In this document: piece after piece, positions 1-10,892 of the stretch
Numbering within the stretch: the stretch's first letter is position 1
How the letters are laid out: each line of letters begins with the position of its first letter
From: Ptychodera flava
Lineage: Eukaryota > Hemichordata > Enteropneusta > Ptychoderidae
Direction: 5' to 3'
Length of the DNA: 64,000 nucleotides
NCBI RefSeq assembly: GCF_041260155.1
Contig: NC_091940.1
Span: 24,165,870-24,229,869, forward strand
The notes under the pieces: generated by a model
Seen by the model: only the letters and a program-made list of their open reading frames with translations
What the model was told of the DNA's origin: nothing
Databases searched by the model: none
Position numbers and translations under genes: made by a program

Positions 1-59
1 TGCTATATCTGTATATTATAATATGTTTGATAATGTATTTAAATGTACTTTGCTTGAAT

Positions 60-770
60 TGGGAAGTAAAATGTGCATTTGTGTACAAGAAATTGATTTG
101 TGAATTTCATCTAAAAAGTTGGTTCACTATCCATGGTGTCTATGATGAAACTATGAATAGTTTTTTCCAATACAAAAATAGGTAAATCTTTGCATTTGTG
201 TACTCTTGATTATTGATATTAATGTTCTTGATTAGACTAGAGTGGTTACAAGTCTATGGTTTTGTAAGAAATTTGATTTTAGAATTTCACCGAAATGTCG
301 ATTCACTATGCATGGCGCGGTCTATGATGAAACTATGAATATTTTTTTTCAGTACAAAATTAGATGAATCTGTGCATTTATGTATGCTGGATTATTTACA
401 TTATTGTTCTTGATTAGACTAGAGTGGTTACAAGTCCATGGTTGTGCAAGAAATTTGATTTTGGAATTTCACCGAAATGTTGATTCACTATGCATGGCGG
501 TCTATGATGAAACTATGAATAATTTTTTCAATACAAAACTAGGTAAATCTGTGCATGTATGTGTGCTTGATTATTTATATTAATGTTTTTGATTAAACTA
601 GAGTGGTTATAAGTCCATGGTTGTGCAAGAAATTTGATTTTGGAATTTCACTGAAAAGTTGATTTACTGTACATGGTAGTCTATGAGAGAATTATGCACA
701 ATTTTTTCAATATAAAACTGACAATATCTTTGCATTTATGTACATTTGATAATTGATATACACTTTTCCA
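60..770. repeat. ~180-bp tandem satellite, about four units
   Basis: The marker AGAGTGGTTACAAGTC recurs near 239, 421 and 600, giving spacings of about 182 and 179 bases, with a more diverged unit before 239. The same monomer occurs in reverse orientation at 21,345-21,590 and 34,690-35,125, so it belongs to the dispersed element around it. Confidence 0.75.
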
Positions 771-959
771 CCTGTTGCATATGTTTTTGTCGCTTGTCTT
801 TATCAGTTTAATTGTTCAAGGTGTTTAATGTAGGATACCATTGCATCTTCTTTGCTTGTGAAACTTATGGAGTGATGTGTACGTATTTTGTTGGTGATTT
901 CCTATTCAGGAAATTTCACACGGACAATTAGCCTAAAGTTTCGGCAATAAAATCAGCTT

Positions 960-1095
960 CTGTCAAAAGTGACCCTCCCCCAAAGATATGTTTATAAAAA
1001 CTGACCCACCCCTTGAACTGTTTTCTAAAAAGTGACCCTCCCCCAAGTGACCCTCCCCCTTGAACTGTTTTCTAAAAAGTGACCCTCCCCCAATT
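960..1095. repeat. Short direct repeat of a C-rich motif
   Basis: A block containing AAAAGTGACCCTCCCCC is repeated at about 960-990, 1,028-1,044 and 1,076-1,092, twice preceded by CTTGAACTGTTTTCT. It lies inside the composite element near its end. Confidence 0.6.
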
Positions 1096-1478
1096 CCCTC
1101 GGCCCACCCCCCTGTAATTACTGAAGGCTCCCTAAAACACAGCGGGTAGCAATTTTCCCAAAATCATCTGACTGGCCACCCCTAATTAGCAGACCTTAGG
1201 CCTAACTAATTTATTTGTAAATATTAAGATCTTACATATTCGGGACCCTCTGCCGGCAAATCTGTGCGATTGAAAGTGGAAACTGATAATTTTTTAGTAT
1301 ATCCTAGAGAATTTTAAAAACAAATAAATCTGAAATAAAATATTAAATTCTAGGCAAGCGTGGATCCTCACTCTCGGCAGCGAGAAAGAACAGGCCGTTA
1401 TGCTTTTTTCCTGTTCAGAAGATAAGATGTGACATGACATATAATTCCTTTTAATCCATGGATATTTTAATTCCACAG

Positions 1479-1692
1479 GTAGACATGCGTATTTATGTCT
1501 GTTGCTACCTGTTCGAAATCGAAGCGTTTGATGGAGCGTCTCAATCACATGCACTACTGGATAAATTCATTATCTACTATAATACTGCAACGATGAGAGT
1601 CACGACTACGAGGCGAAGTTTGTACGTTCATATTTATCAGGATGCTATGAGTGCACCCTCAGTATATGTGGACTACCGCGCCATTGAACTTG
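1479..1692 (+). CDS. Copy 1 exon D: second half of CUB2
   Basis: The acceptor is TTCCACAG before GTAGACATG and the donor is CTTG before GTAAG. It enters in phase 0 and leaves in phase 1. The translation begins VDMRIYVCC and ends YVDYRAIEL, the weakly CUB-like strand order seen in exon D of every copy. Confidence 0.8.
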
Positions 1693-4600
1693 GTAAGATT
1701 CATACAAACAATGACTTGACTCCCTCCGATATAGTTGGGCGATTCGCAGAAATATTTCATATCGTTTTGGTTTTTTTTGTTTTGTGATCTAATCTTTAAA
1801 TCAAATTATGATACATAATCTTACTACCGTACAATTAAGAGTCTGCTTCTCGTTACACATGTATGAGTATATATAAGTAAATGTATGAGAATTTTATGTA
1901 ATTTAAATGTAAAAACATCTCTATTATGCACCAAATAAAATTCGCTCGAAACGTACAGCTTACAGAAAAAAACTAGGCATCGTATCAAAACTTGACAGCT
2001 TATCCGTAACAAGTATATAAAATTATACAAAATTTACACCTTAAACTGACCGTGTGGTATTCAATCGCCGACAATGCACTAGTTAATTGTTTTCGGGAGC
2101 TACAGTTAGAGGTCGGCCTGTTAGTTTTAGTGTGGTGGCGCTGTTCAAATGCTGAGGACAATTTGTATTTGCTTACTGTTAAAAAAAAATAAGTGTATTT
2201 CCATCTCCCTTAGAGCTTCTCTTACAAAAATACTGTAATTTTGTACAATAATATTGTTTCGGTGTTCCTGTTATCGACGCATGGAAGAGAAATCAGCGAA
2301 GCAATTTGAAATATGCCAACTCCTGCAATTTGCCTACAGAATCAAGTGAATCAAACTGGTACTACGAAGGTACTACACAGTTGGGGTGGCAGGAAACAAC
2401 AGCTCCTCCCGGGTGGTGGTGGGATACTACCCTCGATCCATGGGGGTACACCGATGTACAATACCCATTAGGCAGCTGTGGAGGAAACTACACCAACGAC
2501 GAAGGTTCTTTTGCTTCACCGTCATATCCTGGGTACTACCCAGACCAACAGGACTGCTATTACTATATAACTGTATCTGCAGGCAATCGGATTGTGGTAA
2601 GACACTGTATAAGCTACTTTATGTATGAATAATAGTTTTGCTATCTCACCACAGGGGGTTGTCTACATGTCCGTCCCCAAGGGTGGGTAGATGTTTCGTT
2701 GTATCGCTAATAAAGATATATTCTACAGCCTTTGGTGTTTCGGTCTTAGCTTAGCACTGCCCTTGACAATCTTGCGTATACGTTTTATCAACATGCTGCG
2801 TCTATTATCTGATGAGTTTGAGTGCCTAATTAGCCAAAGTAACCAAGGTTAAATTACTAATCTGTGGACGCTCTCATCAGATTATCACCGGATTAACTTT
2901 GACAAAGTCAACAACGACGCACCAGCAAGGTATGTCTTCAGTTATACCTTGCTGGTGCGTACGTTGTTGACTCTGTCAAAGTTAATCCGGTGATAATCTG
3001 GTGACTGCGTCCACAGATTAGTAATTTACCTCGTTTAATTTGGCAAATTAGGCACTCAAACTCCTCAGATAATACCGGTAGACTAAATTACTACCCTTGC
3101 TTGCCTTAGCGAATTACGCAATCAAACTGGTAAGATAATAGACGCAACACAGTGACGAAACTTCGCTAAAGATTGTCAAAGGACGTAAATACGAAAAAGA
3201 AATCGCTACAAAACCAGCGCTAACATAAGACAAAGACACCAAAGCTGCAAAAGAAAGGTTGGTAATATAACTCTTTATTGGCAATATATATCATAGTAAA
3301 ACATATTAAAATAAAATAAACCATAGCAGGAAGAACCCTGTCCTTAGACAAGACACCCCTACCCCTGGGGACTGACTTTGTTGCAATTCCCTATGATCTT
3401 ACCACGGACTCGTCTGCGGTATAATATTGGTGATGGCTCCGATATCAAATGCTTGATTTGTGTACAGTTTTTATATTGTTAAAAAGGAAATAAAATGTTT
3501 AATAATTTAGGTATAGAAAAATCTCCCTTAGGAAAGAGTCTTTCAAAAATACCCTCTGACGTCACTTTTGTCGATTCAGTAGGAACTAAATGTATCTATT
3601 TTCTCGTCACGTGACATTCTGGCGAATTAGCTACGCGGAGTGAGCATGTGGCGAGCTATAATTTCAGTTAATCACTAAAATACTTGAACTCGGCGAAAAA
3701 GGAAAGTTTTATGTCGCTTAATTGCTTAACCGTGGAAGGTTTACGGAGAAGGACTGAATATATTGGGATTGTCGTTGTCTTTTGCAGAGAATTAATCAAT
3801 ATACGGCCAGTTTTCAATCGGGCTCGAACGTAAACAAATAACACACGGCATCAGTCGCCCAGCGGAGAGGCCACCATTTCATGGGCACGAACAGATTTAT
3901 CGCAGTGACATGTTCTATAAAAAAAACGTAATAGAATTGCGCAAGGACAGTGAATTGCAGAACAAGTGCTATCATATCCTTGTTTGCCTTCTGTAAGGTT
4001 GATGAATTGAGAGTGGCCAAGTTATTACAGGTGAAAATTCATACAACACATTGGTATTATTTTGCATACTTGTCTTTTTATCTCCAGCTTGACCTTGAAG
4101 AATTTGACACTGAAGTATGCTGCGATTTCGTCGAAGTCTTCGACGGGGGCTCTAAGTCCGCCACGACGTCGATGGGCAAGTATTTCGGCTCCAACGTGGA
4201 AGCCGAGATCAAGTCGACGGGACGGAGTCTCTTCGTCCATTTCCATTCCGATCACTCCAAGAACCACAGAGGATTCTACGCCACCTATGGACTTCAGTTG
4301 GAGGGTGGGTGACTGTCTGTCGGTCAACGTTAACTGAGCCAACCTTTCGAGCACTGCCTGAAGTTCACAATGTTCAGTTTCAGCGGCCCTGGCAAAGAAG
4401 AACTTGGCAAAGAAGAACTTGGGAGGGGTGGTTGCTATTAAGAAAAAGACTTTCAGCAGTAGTTATGCAAAATAAGTTTGGGGTACACTGGCAGGGAAGA
4501 AAGACAAGTATTTGCATGAACGCAATCTGAAATTCTGAACAAAAATGTTGCACGCACGTTTTGCTAACTACATAAACAGTATATCCATTTTATTGTCAAT

Positions 4601-6554
4601 GTCGAACTGGCAATTTTTTCTTCATTTAGTCGTAGCTTGTGAGTTGCTTTCCATAAAGCCTTTCAAGCTGAATAAACTTTCCATATCAGATAAGTCGAGC
4701 TTCAAGTTAAACACCAAAAGATATAATGGGGATGGAAATTCTCGGTGAAGTCAAACTGGCGTTATACACGACGGTAAGAGACGAATTCCAAGTGCACTTG
4801 GAATGTCCACGATTTGTCTTATTATCCGTATTGTCAACTTTTTTTCTTTTTCAATACTACTTCAAATTAGATTTGCCAGAGGAAGAATCCAACCTTTCGA
4901 TCATAGTTGGAGGAGGGACTGGAGCAGCGATAGCAGTCTTGATTGTTGTCGCAGGAATCGTAGTCTATTTCTGCGTTAAGAAGAAACCTGAAGCGCCCCC
5001 AGCGCCTGAAGTAGCCCAGTCGATGACCTTTGGTGGTTCCGTGTAAGTATGTTACTGGCAATATTGTTCCCATTGTCGACACCATCATCAGTGCCTCAAC
5101 CTCAGTAATTATAAATTATGAAACGTAATCGCAATTCTGACTTGTTTCGTCCATCGTAATCTAGTAATGAATGTACGTACCGTGTATTGCTTCAGTAACT
5201 TTGTTTGCAAAGTTGTTCTACAGTTTGGTTCGTATTCCTTAGACAAGTAATCATAATTGCTTGAATTTATCAAATGAATGATTTAAGGATTTATTTGGCA
5301 TGACGCTGCCCTTGTGCTCTTCAGTACTGTTCACTGTTATTACAATATCCGAAGTTTTGCAAAAGTTTTGGTGACAATTACATCATTATCAAAAACATGG
5401 AGCCAGACCTCTTAATATAAAATTTTGTAAAAAGACGGCAATGGAGATGTTCATTCAACATATGAAAGTAAAGTTGCAAAAGTTAAGATTGCATTTACTG
5501 TAAACTAGCAAATAGGTTTACTCTTCCACGTGTACGTGAACAACCAAAATTTGGATTATGTTACTCGGAGCTATCATGGAAACATCGATCGCGACAATGT
5601 ATCTACCAAAGGAGTGCCACTGCAAAAATTTGGCAGCTTTGAATGGGGGACGTCTTTTTACCGGTATTTTTGTAAACCAATAAAGTTCACAAATGAGGCT
5701 TAAGTATGCAAGCAACACGCATAGACATCTTTAACTTCGCCTCGATGAATTGTCCAGAATTATGCTCAGTACAAGCAACGATGTATTTCTTGGCACTTTT
5801 ATAATGTATGCAATTGTAAATGATAGATTATTAAACATCAAATTTCAAAGTGTCCATCGTTTGTAAAATTTGTGTCAATATTTGTACAAGTTAATGCTTG
5901 TGTTACATGCATCACTAAAGAAAACCGTTCAATTTCTGAACGCATCAAATCAACGATAATTATGAAAATGACGCCATCAAACTGACAAGGCCAAGACCCA
6001 AAACTGCATGAACTTTGGCCAAGAACGTTTCGGCTCATCGTCTAAGTATAAATCCGGCCAGGCACATGTATAATAATATACTCTTAGAGAATTACAAAAC
6101 ACTAACAAAACCCCGCTTGGTTGGATCTGGCACACATATGTACAAAAATGTGATTTTAGAAATGGAAATAAAATAGAGGCGTGCTCCTCCTTGGTGGGAC
6201 TAAATAAACAGAAAAGAATGACAACTAAACTTTCTATCGCTAATTGCCTAAATGTCTATATACATGGTATTAATCCTGGTACCCTGCACACTCGGCACTG
6301 CACATTACCAATTTCAAAGTAAATAATGCGTGACAGGATATGTTTTCTGAATCTTGTCATACATGAAACATTTTTTCATTCTTTCCAGCATGCACAGACC
6401 TTATATTCATGGATCAGATTCACATTCAGAGCTCGAAGTGGTTGTCGGATCCATCGAAAAAGACCATCACAACGAAGAAGATCCCGCTAGTCCGGGCCAA
6501 CCATCCCCGAATGGATCGTCGAATCTTCCCGGTGCAATCGATGACGTTGAATAA
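1479..6554 (+). CDS. CUB-domain single-pass membrane protein, copy 1 (3' part only)
   Basis: Five exons are in the window (1479-1692, 2340-2596, 4088-4304, 4880-5042, 6398-6554). Joined they read 335 codons plus TAA without a break. The order is second half of a degenerate CUB2, a W-rich linker, CUB3 with the SCGGNYT start and FVEVFDG core, a transmembrane helix with small residues at its start, and a 52-residue tail ending DDVE. CUB domains are extracellular beta-sandwich modules that bind proteins or carbohydrates. The signal peptide and CUB1 are expected left of the window by comparison with copies 3 and 4. Its linker, exon D and tail resemble copy 4 more than copies 2 and 3. The ligand is unknown. 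No AATAAA is obvious just after the stop. Confidence 0.8.
2340..2596 (+). CDS. Copy 1 exon E: W-rich linker and first half of CUB3
   Basis: It follows GCCTACAG and ends at ATTGTG before GTAAG. The linker holds six tryptophans, including WWW. Then comes a typical CUB start (GSCGGNYTNDEGSFASP, SYPGYYP, QQDC), which gives the first disulfide pair. NYT is a possible N-glycosylation site. Confidence 0.85.
2653..3395. mobile_element. Foldback element in the copy 1 E-F intron
   Basis: Two arms are reverse complements about a centre near 2,937: GTCAACAACGACGCACCAGC on the left pairs with a near-match at 2,950-2,975 on the right. Outer parts also pair (AATAAAGATATATTC near 2,710 with a stretch near 3,280). 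The ends are flanked by the imperfect direct repeat ATCTCACCAC (to 2,652) and ATCTTACCAC (from 3,396). The same intron position in copies 2 and 3 has a single such site, so this is an insertion. No protein is encoded. Confidence 0.75.
4088..4304 (+). CDS. Copy 1 exon F: second half of CUB3
   Basis: It lies between TTTATCTCCAG and a GTGGGT donor, entering in phase 0 and leaving in phase 1, 217 bases as in all copies. It encodes EEFDTEVCCDFVEVFDG, then HFHSDHSKNHRGFYATY, matching the CUB signature (acid-YD-DG-SD-GF-Y) that forms the calcium site in cbCUB domains. The usual fourth cysteine is replaced (YFG). Confidence 0.9.
4305..4879 (+). other. Copy 1 F-G intron
   Basis: This intron is paralogous to the F-G introns of the other copies, closest to copy 4 at 54,099-54,662. 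Short ORFs in it are frame extensions of exon F. Nothing else is recognised. Confidence 0.6.
4880..5042 (+). CDS. Copy 1 exon G: transmembrane helix
   Basis: It starts after TTTGCCAG (phase 1) and leaves in phase 2 at GTAAGT, where a TAA appears only if the intron is not removed. The helix runs IIVGGGTGAAIAVLIVV onward to a stop-transfer CVKKK. A proline-rich juxtamembrane stretch and QSMTFGGSV follow. Confidence 0.85.
5043..6397 (+). other. Copy 1 G-H intron
   Basis: This 1.35-kb intron holds no recognisable gene or repeat. The small ORFs on both strands lack similarity to the paralogous introns and look random. Confidence 0.5.
6398..6554 (+). CDS. Copy 1 exon H: cytoplasmic tail and stop
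   Basis: It joins exon G in phase 2. The tail reads PYIHGSDSHSELEVVVGSI, continues through SPGQPSPNG and ends GAIDDVE before TAA at 6552-6554. The copy 4 tail aligns along its length. An alternative acceptor CTTTCCAG nine bases upstream would add three residues in frame. Confidence 0.8.
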
Positions 6555-6721
6555 TACTTTCAACGCATGTGTTACTGGGAGTAGCCTTCTTCTGTTGCCT
6601 GTAAATCTAAAGATGGTATGGACAAGAGAATCACGAACAAACAATATTCCTTATAACCATTTTCAACCCAAAATATCTAAACTGTTTATACCTTAGAAAT
6701 AATATATCATCTTAGTCAAAG

Positions 6722-7001
6722 TGTTATGACAACGGGAAGTCGGCATGGGAACTGGCGGTCTTAAATTGCCTTTAGCAAAGTGGTACAAAATTCCAAGCGG
6801 AGCCACTTGTCGCAACAAAAGATGGTCAAATATAGGAAACTTGATAGCATTTCCTTATTGAATTTCTTATTTAATTAAAGAACGTCACGTAGTGACATCA
6901 AGAAAATAACTTTACAATATTTAAATTATCTCTACTCTACGCGTGACCAAGTAACAAAATGTGTATTTGCTGTAGATTTAAAACAGTTAATAGTGTCCAC
7001 A
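6722..7001 (-). repeat. LTR (3' LTR in minus-strand orientation)
   Basis: It matches 7,936-8,225 along its length, sharing the CTTAAATTG, TTGTCGCAACAAAAGATGG and CAAGAAAATAACTTTA blocks. The difference between the two LTRs is substantial, so the insertion is old. Confidence 0.7.
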
Positions 7002-7647
7002 GACCCGACGTTGAGAGCTCTCGTAGCTCGAAACACGCTGGTCCATAGTGCCAACTCCGTCCTGACGCATCAGACCATGGAGAACAGCTACGTAGCAACT
7101 CGACGTACAAGTACAATAATCTTCGTAAAAAAGTCACAGCATGAAACTCCTACCACATTGAAGTTTCCAAATAACTGTCATGTACTCACAGGAACTCTGA
7201 TACCAGAACTTCCTCAGACGTCAACAGGCACACAAAGTTTCTAGATTGCGGGCACGATTTCGGCAGCAGCAGGAAAAGTCAGTAAAGTCGGGCTCGGTCT
7301 TCAAAACTGGGAAAATCAGTGGATATGGACTTCCGACGATCCCAGCAGTTACAGATCGTCCAAGTGACGCGGTAATATATACGATAAAAATGAATTATTC
7401 ATAAACGCCTGGTCACGCAAATAAGCAAAACAAAGCAAAAGGAATTCAAACTATGTTACCTGGTCACTAGAAAAATGACAGAGGGGGTTTCTCTCGTAAC
7501 ACCTCCCCTTAAAAAACGTCGCCATAGTGACGTTTGTTTTGTTTCTGTTTTAAAGACGTATCGCAGTTGCAAGTTAATTTTCAAACAATGTTGCTACACA
7601 AGAAGATTGAATATGACAAGTATGTTGCAAAATTCAGCATATGAAAT

Positions 7648-7815
7648 TCTTGACAAAGCATCGGCAATAACATGCTCTTTGCCAGAAACATAGCATTTAC
7701 GCATCGATAGGGAAACCTCAACTCCAACAGCATCTGCGAAACTGTGTAAGTCTGTTTTCGGCATCCCCCGTAATTCCTCAATGCTCGCACTCTGTTGAGC
7801 GGTAGCCATGGTCAT
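7648..7815 (-). pseudogene. Gag start fused to RNase H end (retroelement relic)
   Basis: Residues from MTMATAQQ to the SAP-like stretch precede YVSGKEHVIADALSRIS in one frame on the minus strand. The order and the missing reverse transcriptase imply a deletion inside the element. Starting 120 bases from the LTR fits a normal leader length. It is a relic and not a host gene. Confidence 0.55.
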
Positions 7816-7935
7816 GAAAAATATCAACATGATATAACGATAAGTCCCTTGTTTGACCATACAATGATAAAAATCAGAAAGGTTCGCAAAACACAAAAAC
7901 TGTAGGTCAGCAGGACCCTGGACAAGCCCAAAATT

Positions 7936-8225
7936 TGTTACGACATCGGAAAGTCGGCAAGGCAGACGGAAATGGCGGTCTTAAATTGTCTTTAGCAAAG
8001 TTGTGCAATTCCAAGCGGACCCGTTTGTCGCAACAAAAGATGGTCAAATAAAGGAAACTACACACAAGTTATTGATAGCGTCTCCTTATTCTTATTTAAT
8101 TCAATAGCGTCACTTAGTGACAGCAAGAAAATAACTTTATAGTATTTAAATTATTTCTACCTTACGTATGACCAAGTGACAATATATGTATTTGCTTCAG
8201 CTTTTAAAAAATAGCAGTTTCCACA
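7936..8225 (-). repeat. LTR (5' LTR in minus-strand orientation)
   Basis: This is the partner of 6,722-7,001. It begins TGTTACGACATCGG and ends TTTCCACA. No clear tRNA primer-binding site was seen next to it. Confidence 0.7.
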
Positions 8226-8889
8226 GAGGGTAAATATTTTGGCGATGTCCGTGGTAGAATTCTGAAAGAGCAGTTTTACCCTTATGAACTAAATCTGATG
8301 ATTGGCTTGAAGTAAAGCTGACCATGCCTAAATGCTGTTTAAAGTTTTATACTATTATTTACTATATTTACTATATTATTATTATATTATTATTTACTAT
8401 ATAAAATAGTTTGTCTGCAAAGCGTGCATCTACGTGAGCCAGTCATTTTCTGTAACCAACACTCGTAAATAACAGAACACAATAACTTGAGTTAATGTTT
8501 CTTGATTTGTTGACTGCTTTTTTAATATTTTCAACTTAAATGGTATTAAATTTCACGTCATGCTAGTTTTATGTTTGAAAGTTAGAAAGCGATTACTCGC
8601 GAAAAATTAGTGTCCAATCTGATGTTATTACAGTGTCATTTGGCTGTTGTACCCTGTGGTGGCGCTATTTCTTAACCCAGCTGAACCGTGCCATGGTCTC
8701 AGTCATCAGCTCCTAGCTGAGCAGCTGGAACCACCCGTCCCGAAACTGTTCAAATTAAAACAAACTATTACAAGGATACTTCACCAATTTGTTCTTTTGC
8801 TATCTTTTAGAGTATAAAGTTTCCTTTTGAAAAAAGAACTGTGTTCTTCTTTTAAATTAAAGAATGGAGTGTTATGTGCGAGTCTCAGT
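8226..8889. other. Downstream flank of copy 1, paralogous to flank of copy 4
   Basis: The blocks TTTGGCTGTTGTACCCTGTG and GCTGAGCAGCTGGA recur at 56,520-56,610 below copy 4, so this 3' flank was part of the duplicated unit. No gene is seen. The stretch near 8,340-8,400 is AT-rich with short TATTA runs. Confidence 0.6.
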
Positions 8890-9345
8890 GTGTTTTCTCT
8901 GGGTGTCCATAAAAAGGAGTGATGTGGTATCATCCAACTAAGTGACTCTTGAAACTAACTAAACTCACGTGCGAAGCCAAAGGCATAAGCTGTCTGCCGA
9001 ACAATGGATTTAAGGAAACTTGGTATTTTTTGGAAAAAGGGTAAATGAGAATCGCTGGCGAATATGTGGCCCTTTGAAGACACACTAAAAAGTTAACGCG
9101 GGGTTTTTGAAATGATTCGCGCGCTGACCAGAAACATAATATTCGTAGAGGGGAAACTGTGGTCGTATGTAGTTTAAAAATTGATGATTATTAAGTCATA
9201 CTGTGAAATACGAGCCCAACGTACGACATAAAATACATTGTGGAATGGCCCTGATTACAGAAAAACGCACAGGGTAAAGATGTAACTAATACACATATCT
9301 ATATTAAAGACGGTAAAAGAGGCAAGCTGAGCCAGTATTTATTTC
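8890..9345. repeat. Dispersed repeat, ~460 bp (first copy)
   Basis: It aligns with 18,590-19,078, sharing GGTGTCCATAAAA, TGTCTGCCGAACAA, ATACGAGCCCAAC and GAAAAACGCACAGGG. The flank homologous to copy 4 stops where it begins, so it was inserted. No ORF or terminal repeat was recognised. Confidence 0.65.
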
Positions 9346-10892
9346 TGAACTCATGTACAAAAAGACAAAAATACAAAAAGACATTTCGCTACGTGTCACG
9401 GCAAAAAAAGTGTGGCATATCATTATTTCACGTCGGGATTACCACTCTACATGGACGTTCCTGTTTTATTTTTGATATCGTCGGTTGGATCTTGTGAAAC
9501 CCGCAAGGAAACTTGATATTAACCCCACTATTATGTGTCATTATTGTCGGTACGTCAAGAATTAAGATGTTATTGTTAGGGGTTCGGCAAGATAGACGGT
9601 ATTCAGTTACGTGAGATCGGACTTCCAAAGATGACTTATTATTTTTAGCATAGTCCCTCTGATGGTAATTTGAGTAATTTAGCGTCCCTCTCGATATTAA
9701 GTTTCACAAAACTTTACAGTTTTACATGGCATTCTAAATCTATCGTTGTTGGCTGGTAAAAGTGTCTTAGTGCTTTTGCAATCGTTTCACCACAAGTGAC
9801 CCTTATATACTAGCAAATCTACGAAACAAACTTAAGTTGCAATTGATTGTATCGATCTCAATACCACCTTCACTGACCTCTTGACCCGGCACATGCTTCG
9901 TGATGTGACCATTGTTGCTCGAGTGAAAAAACACTGTGTGAAATAACACCTGTGCTCAAAGAAAAAGTCGTGATCTCCGTTCAGATGCGACGGTTCTCGG
10001 GAAACTTTCATGGTCAAGCGAACGTTATGGAGGCGTCTTTATAATTAATTTTTTGAAAGTTTCGGCTATTTAATAGTCATATAACATATACTGTTGGTTT
10101 ACATATTGTCAGACCGACAGCAATCTTCAAAATTTCCAAATACTGTATTAACTAACGCGTTTTATGCTGAAATCGGCCGTTAGAGTGACAAGTTAGGATA
10201 TTATAAAACTTAAAACTCTTCATCTTGTTGTCGAAAATACTCATGAACAATGCCAATTGTGCAGAATTACAAGGTATTGTCACGGAGTACCTATTGTCTC
10301 CAGTCAACGCAACTGACCCATTTTGACCTATGATACTCTGAAGCAAACTTAAAAGAATGACCAGTTCTAAATCATTCAAGTTTTGAAAGGACAGACACGT
10401 AAGCGACCTACGAATACACCTGCTTAAAGCTTAAGAGAACTGCCGACACAAAACCTGACATTAAATTGTGCAAGATGTCTGTGTCTGTGTTCTCTCCAGA
10501 CCAGAAAATTCATTTCCATATTTACAAGTCAAAATATATGTCTGCACTCTTGCATTTTTTAAACTTCAACTTGTAGTGGGACGAAATCAGTATTACCATG
10601 GATGTAAAAAATAGGTCCGTAGTGTTACGGAGTTACTTCTATGAACGCAAAGTAACCCTACTTCGTAATCTCCCTTCTTATTGCAAATGCCGTTCAAAAA
10701 TATTTAACATGTAACTTTTGAATTTCGGTTTGTCGCAGGTCTAATATCTATTTCTATGGTTATCCAAATTAGGTTTTCAATCTAATAAATGACTCAATAC
10801 AAGACTTTTTTACAAATGACCAGTGTCGTTTCTTGTTCGTGACTGTTGACAGAATCGCAGTATGACCTGTCTTTGAGGACACATTTCTCAGG
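9346..10892. other. Intergenic region upstream of copy 2
   Basis: From about 9,650 onward the sequence is paralogous to 23,150-24,590 and 38,060-39,190 above copies 3 and 4, so unit 2 begins near 9,650. No gene or RNA is recognised. Confidence 0.55.

Larger units (their letters stand above)
1..1134 (-). mobile_element. Composite dispersed element with internal ~180-bp satellite
   Basis: This fills most of the C-D intron of gene copy 1. The part from about 780 to 1,134 is the reverse complement of 34,384-34,700, including the end motif read on the minus strand as AGGGAGCCTTCAGTAATTAC. The part from 1 to about 780 is a tandem satellite. The paralogous intron of copy 4 (near 46,890) lacks it and resumes homology just after 1,134, which fixes that end. 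The other end lies left of the window. No coding capacity is visible, so it is probably non-autonomous; I cannot name the superfamily. Confidence 0.6.
6722..8225 (-). mobile_element. Internally deleted Ty3/gypsy-like LTR element
   Basis: Two direct repeats of about 280 and 290 bases, each starting TGTTAYGACA and ending CCACA (TG...CA), flank about 930 bases. On the minus strand a frame at 7,815-7,630 begins like a Gag amino terminus (SIEELRGMPKTDLHSFADAV, a SAP-like helix motif) and passes straight into GKEHVIADALSR, the C-terminal RNase H signature of Ty3/gypsy polyproteins. Most of gag-pol is therefore deleted. The 5-base flanks (CAAAG, GAGGG) do not match. It is inactive. Confidence 0.7.

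Noticed and set aside
4062..4337. Alternative + frame over exon F (also 20,047-20,334, 32,804-33,316)
   Set aside because: It reads exon F in the wrong frame. The CUB frame has matching splice phases and domain signature.
4025..4354. Minus-strand 109-codon ORF across exon F (also 32,785-33,111 and 53,813-54,190)
   Set aside because: It is the antisense shadow of the GC-rich, highly conserved exon F. It recurs in each copy only because the exon does.
7475..7693. + strand ORF starting MTEGVSLVTPPLKKRRHSD
   Set aside because: It lies inside the LTR element opposite to its coding strand. No family recognised.
10152..10379. Small minus-strand ORF with hydrophobic start
   Set aside because: No counterpart in the paralogous regions at 23,700 and 38,500, so probably chance.
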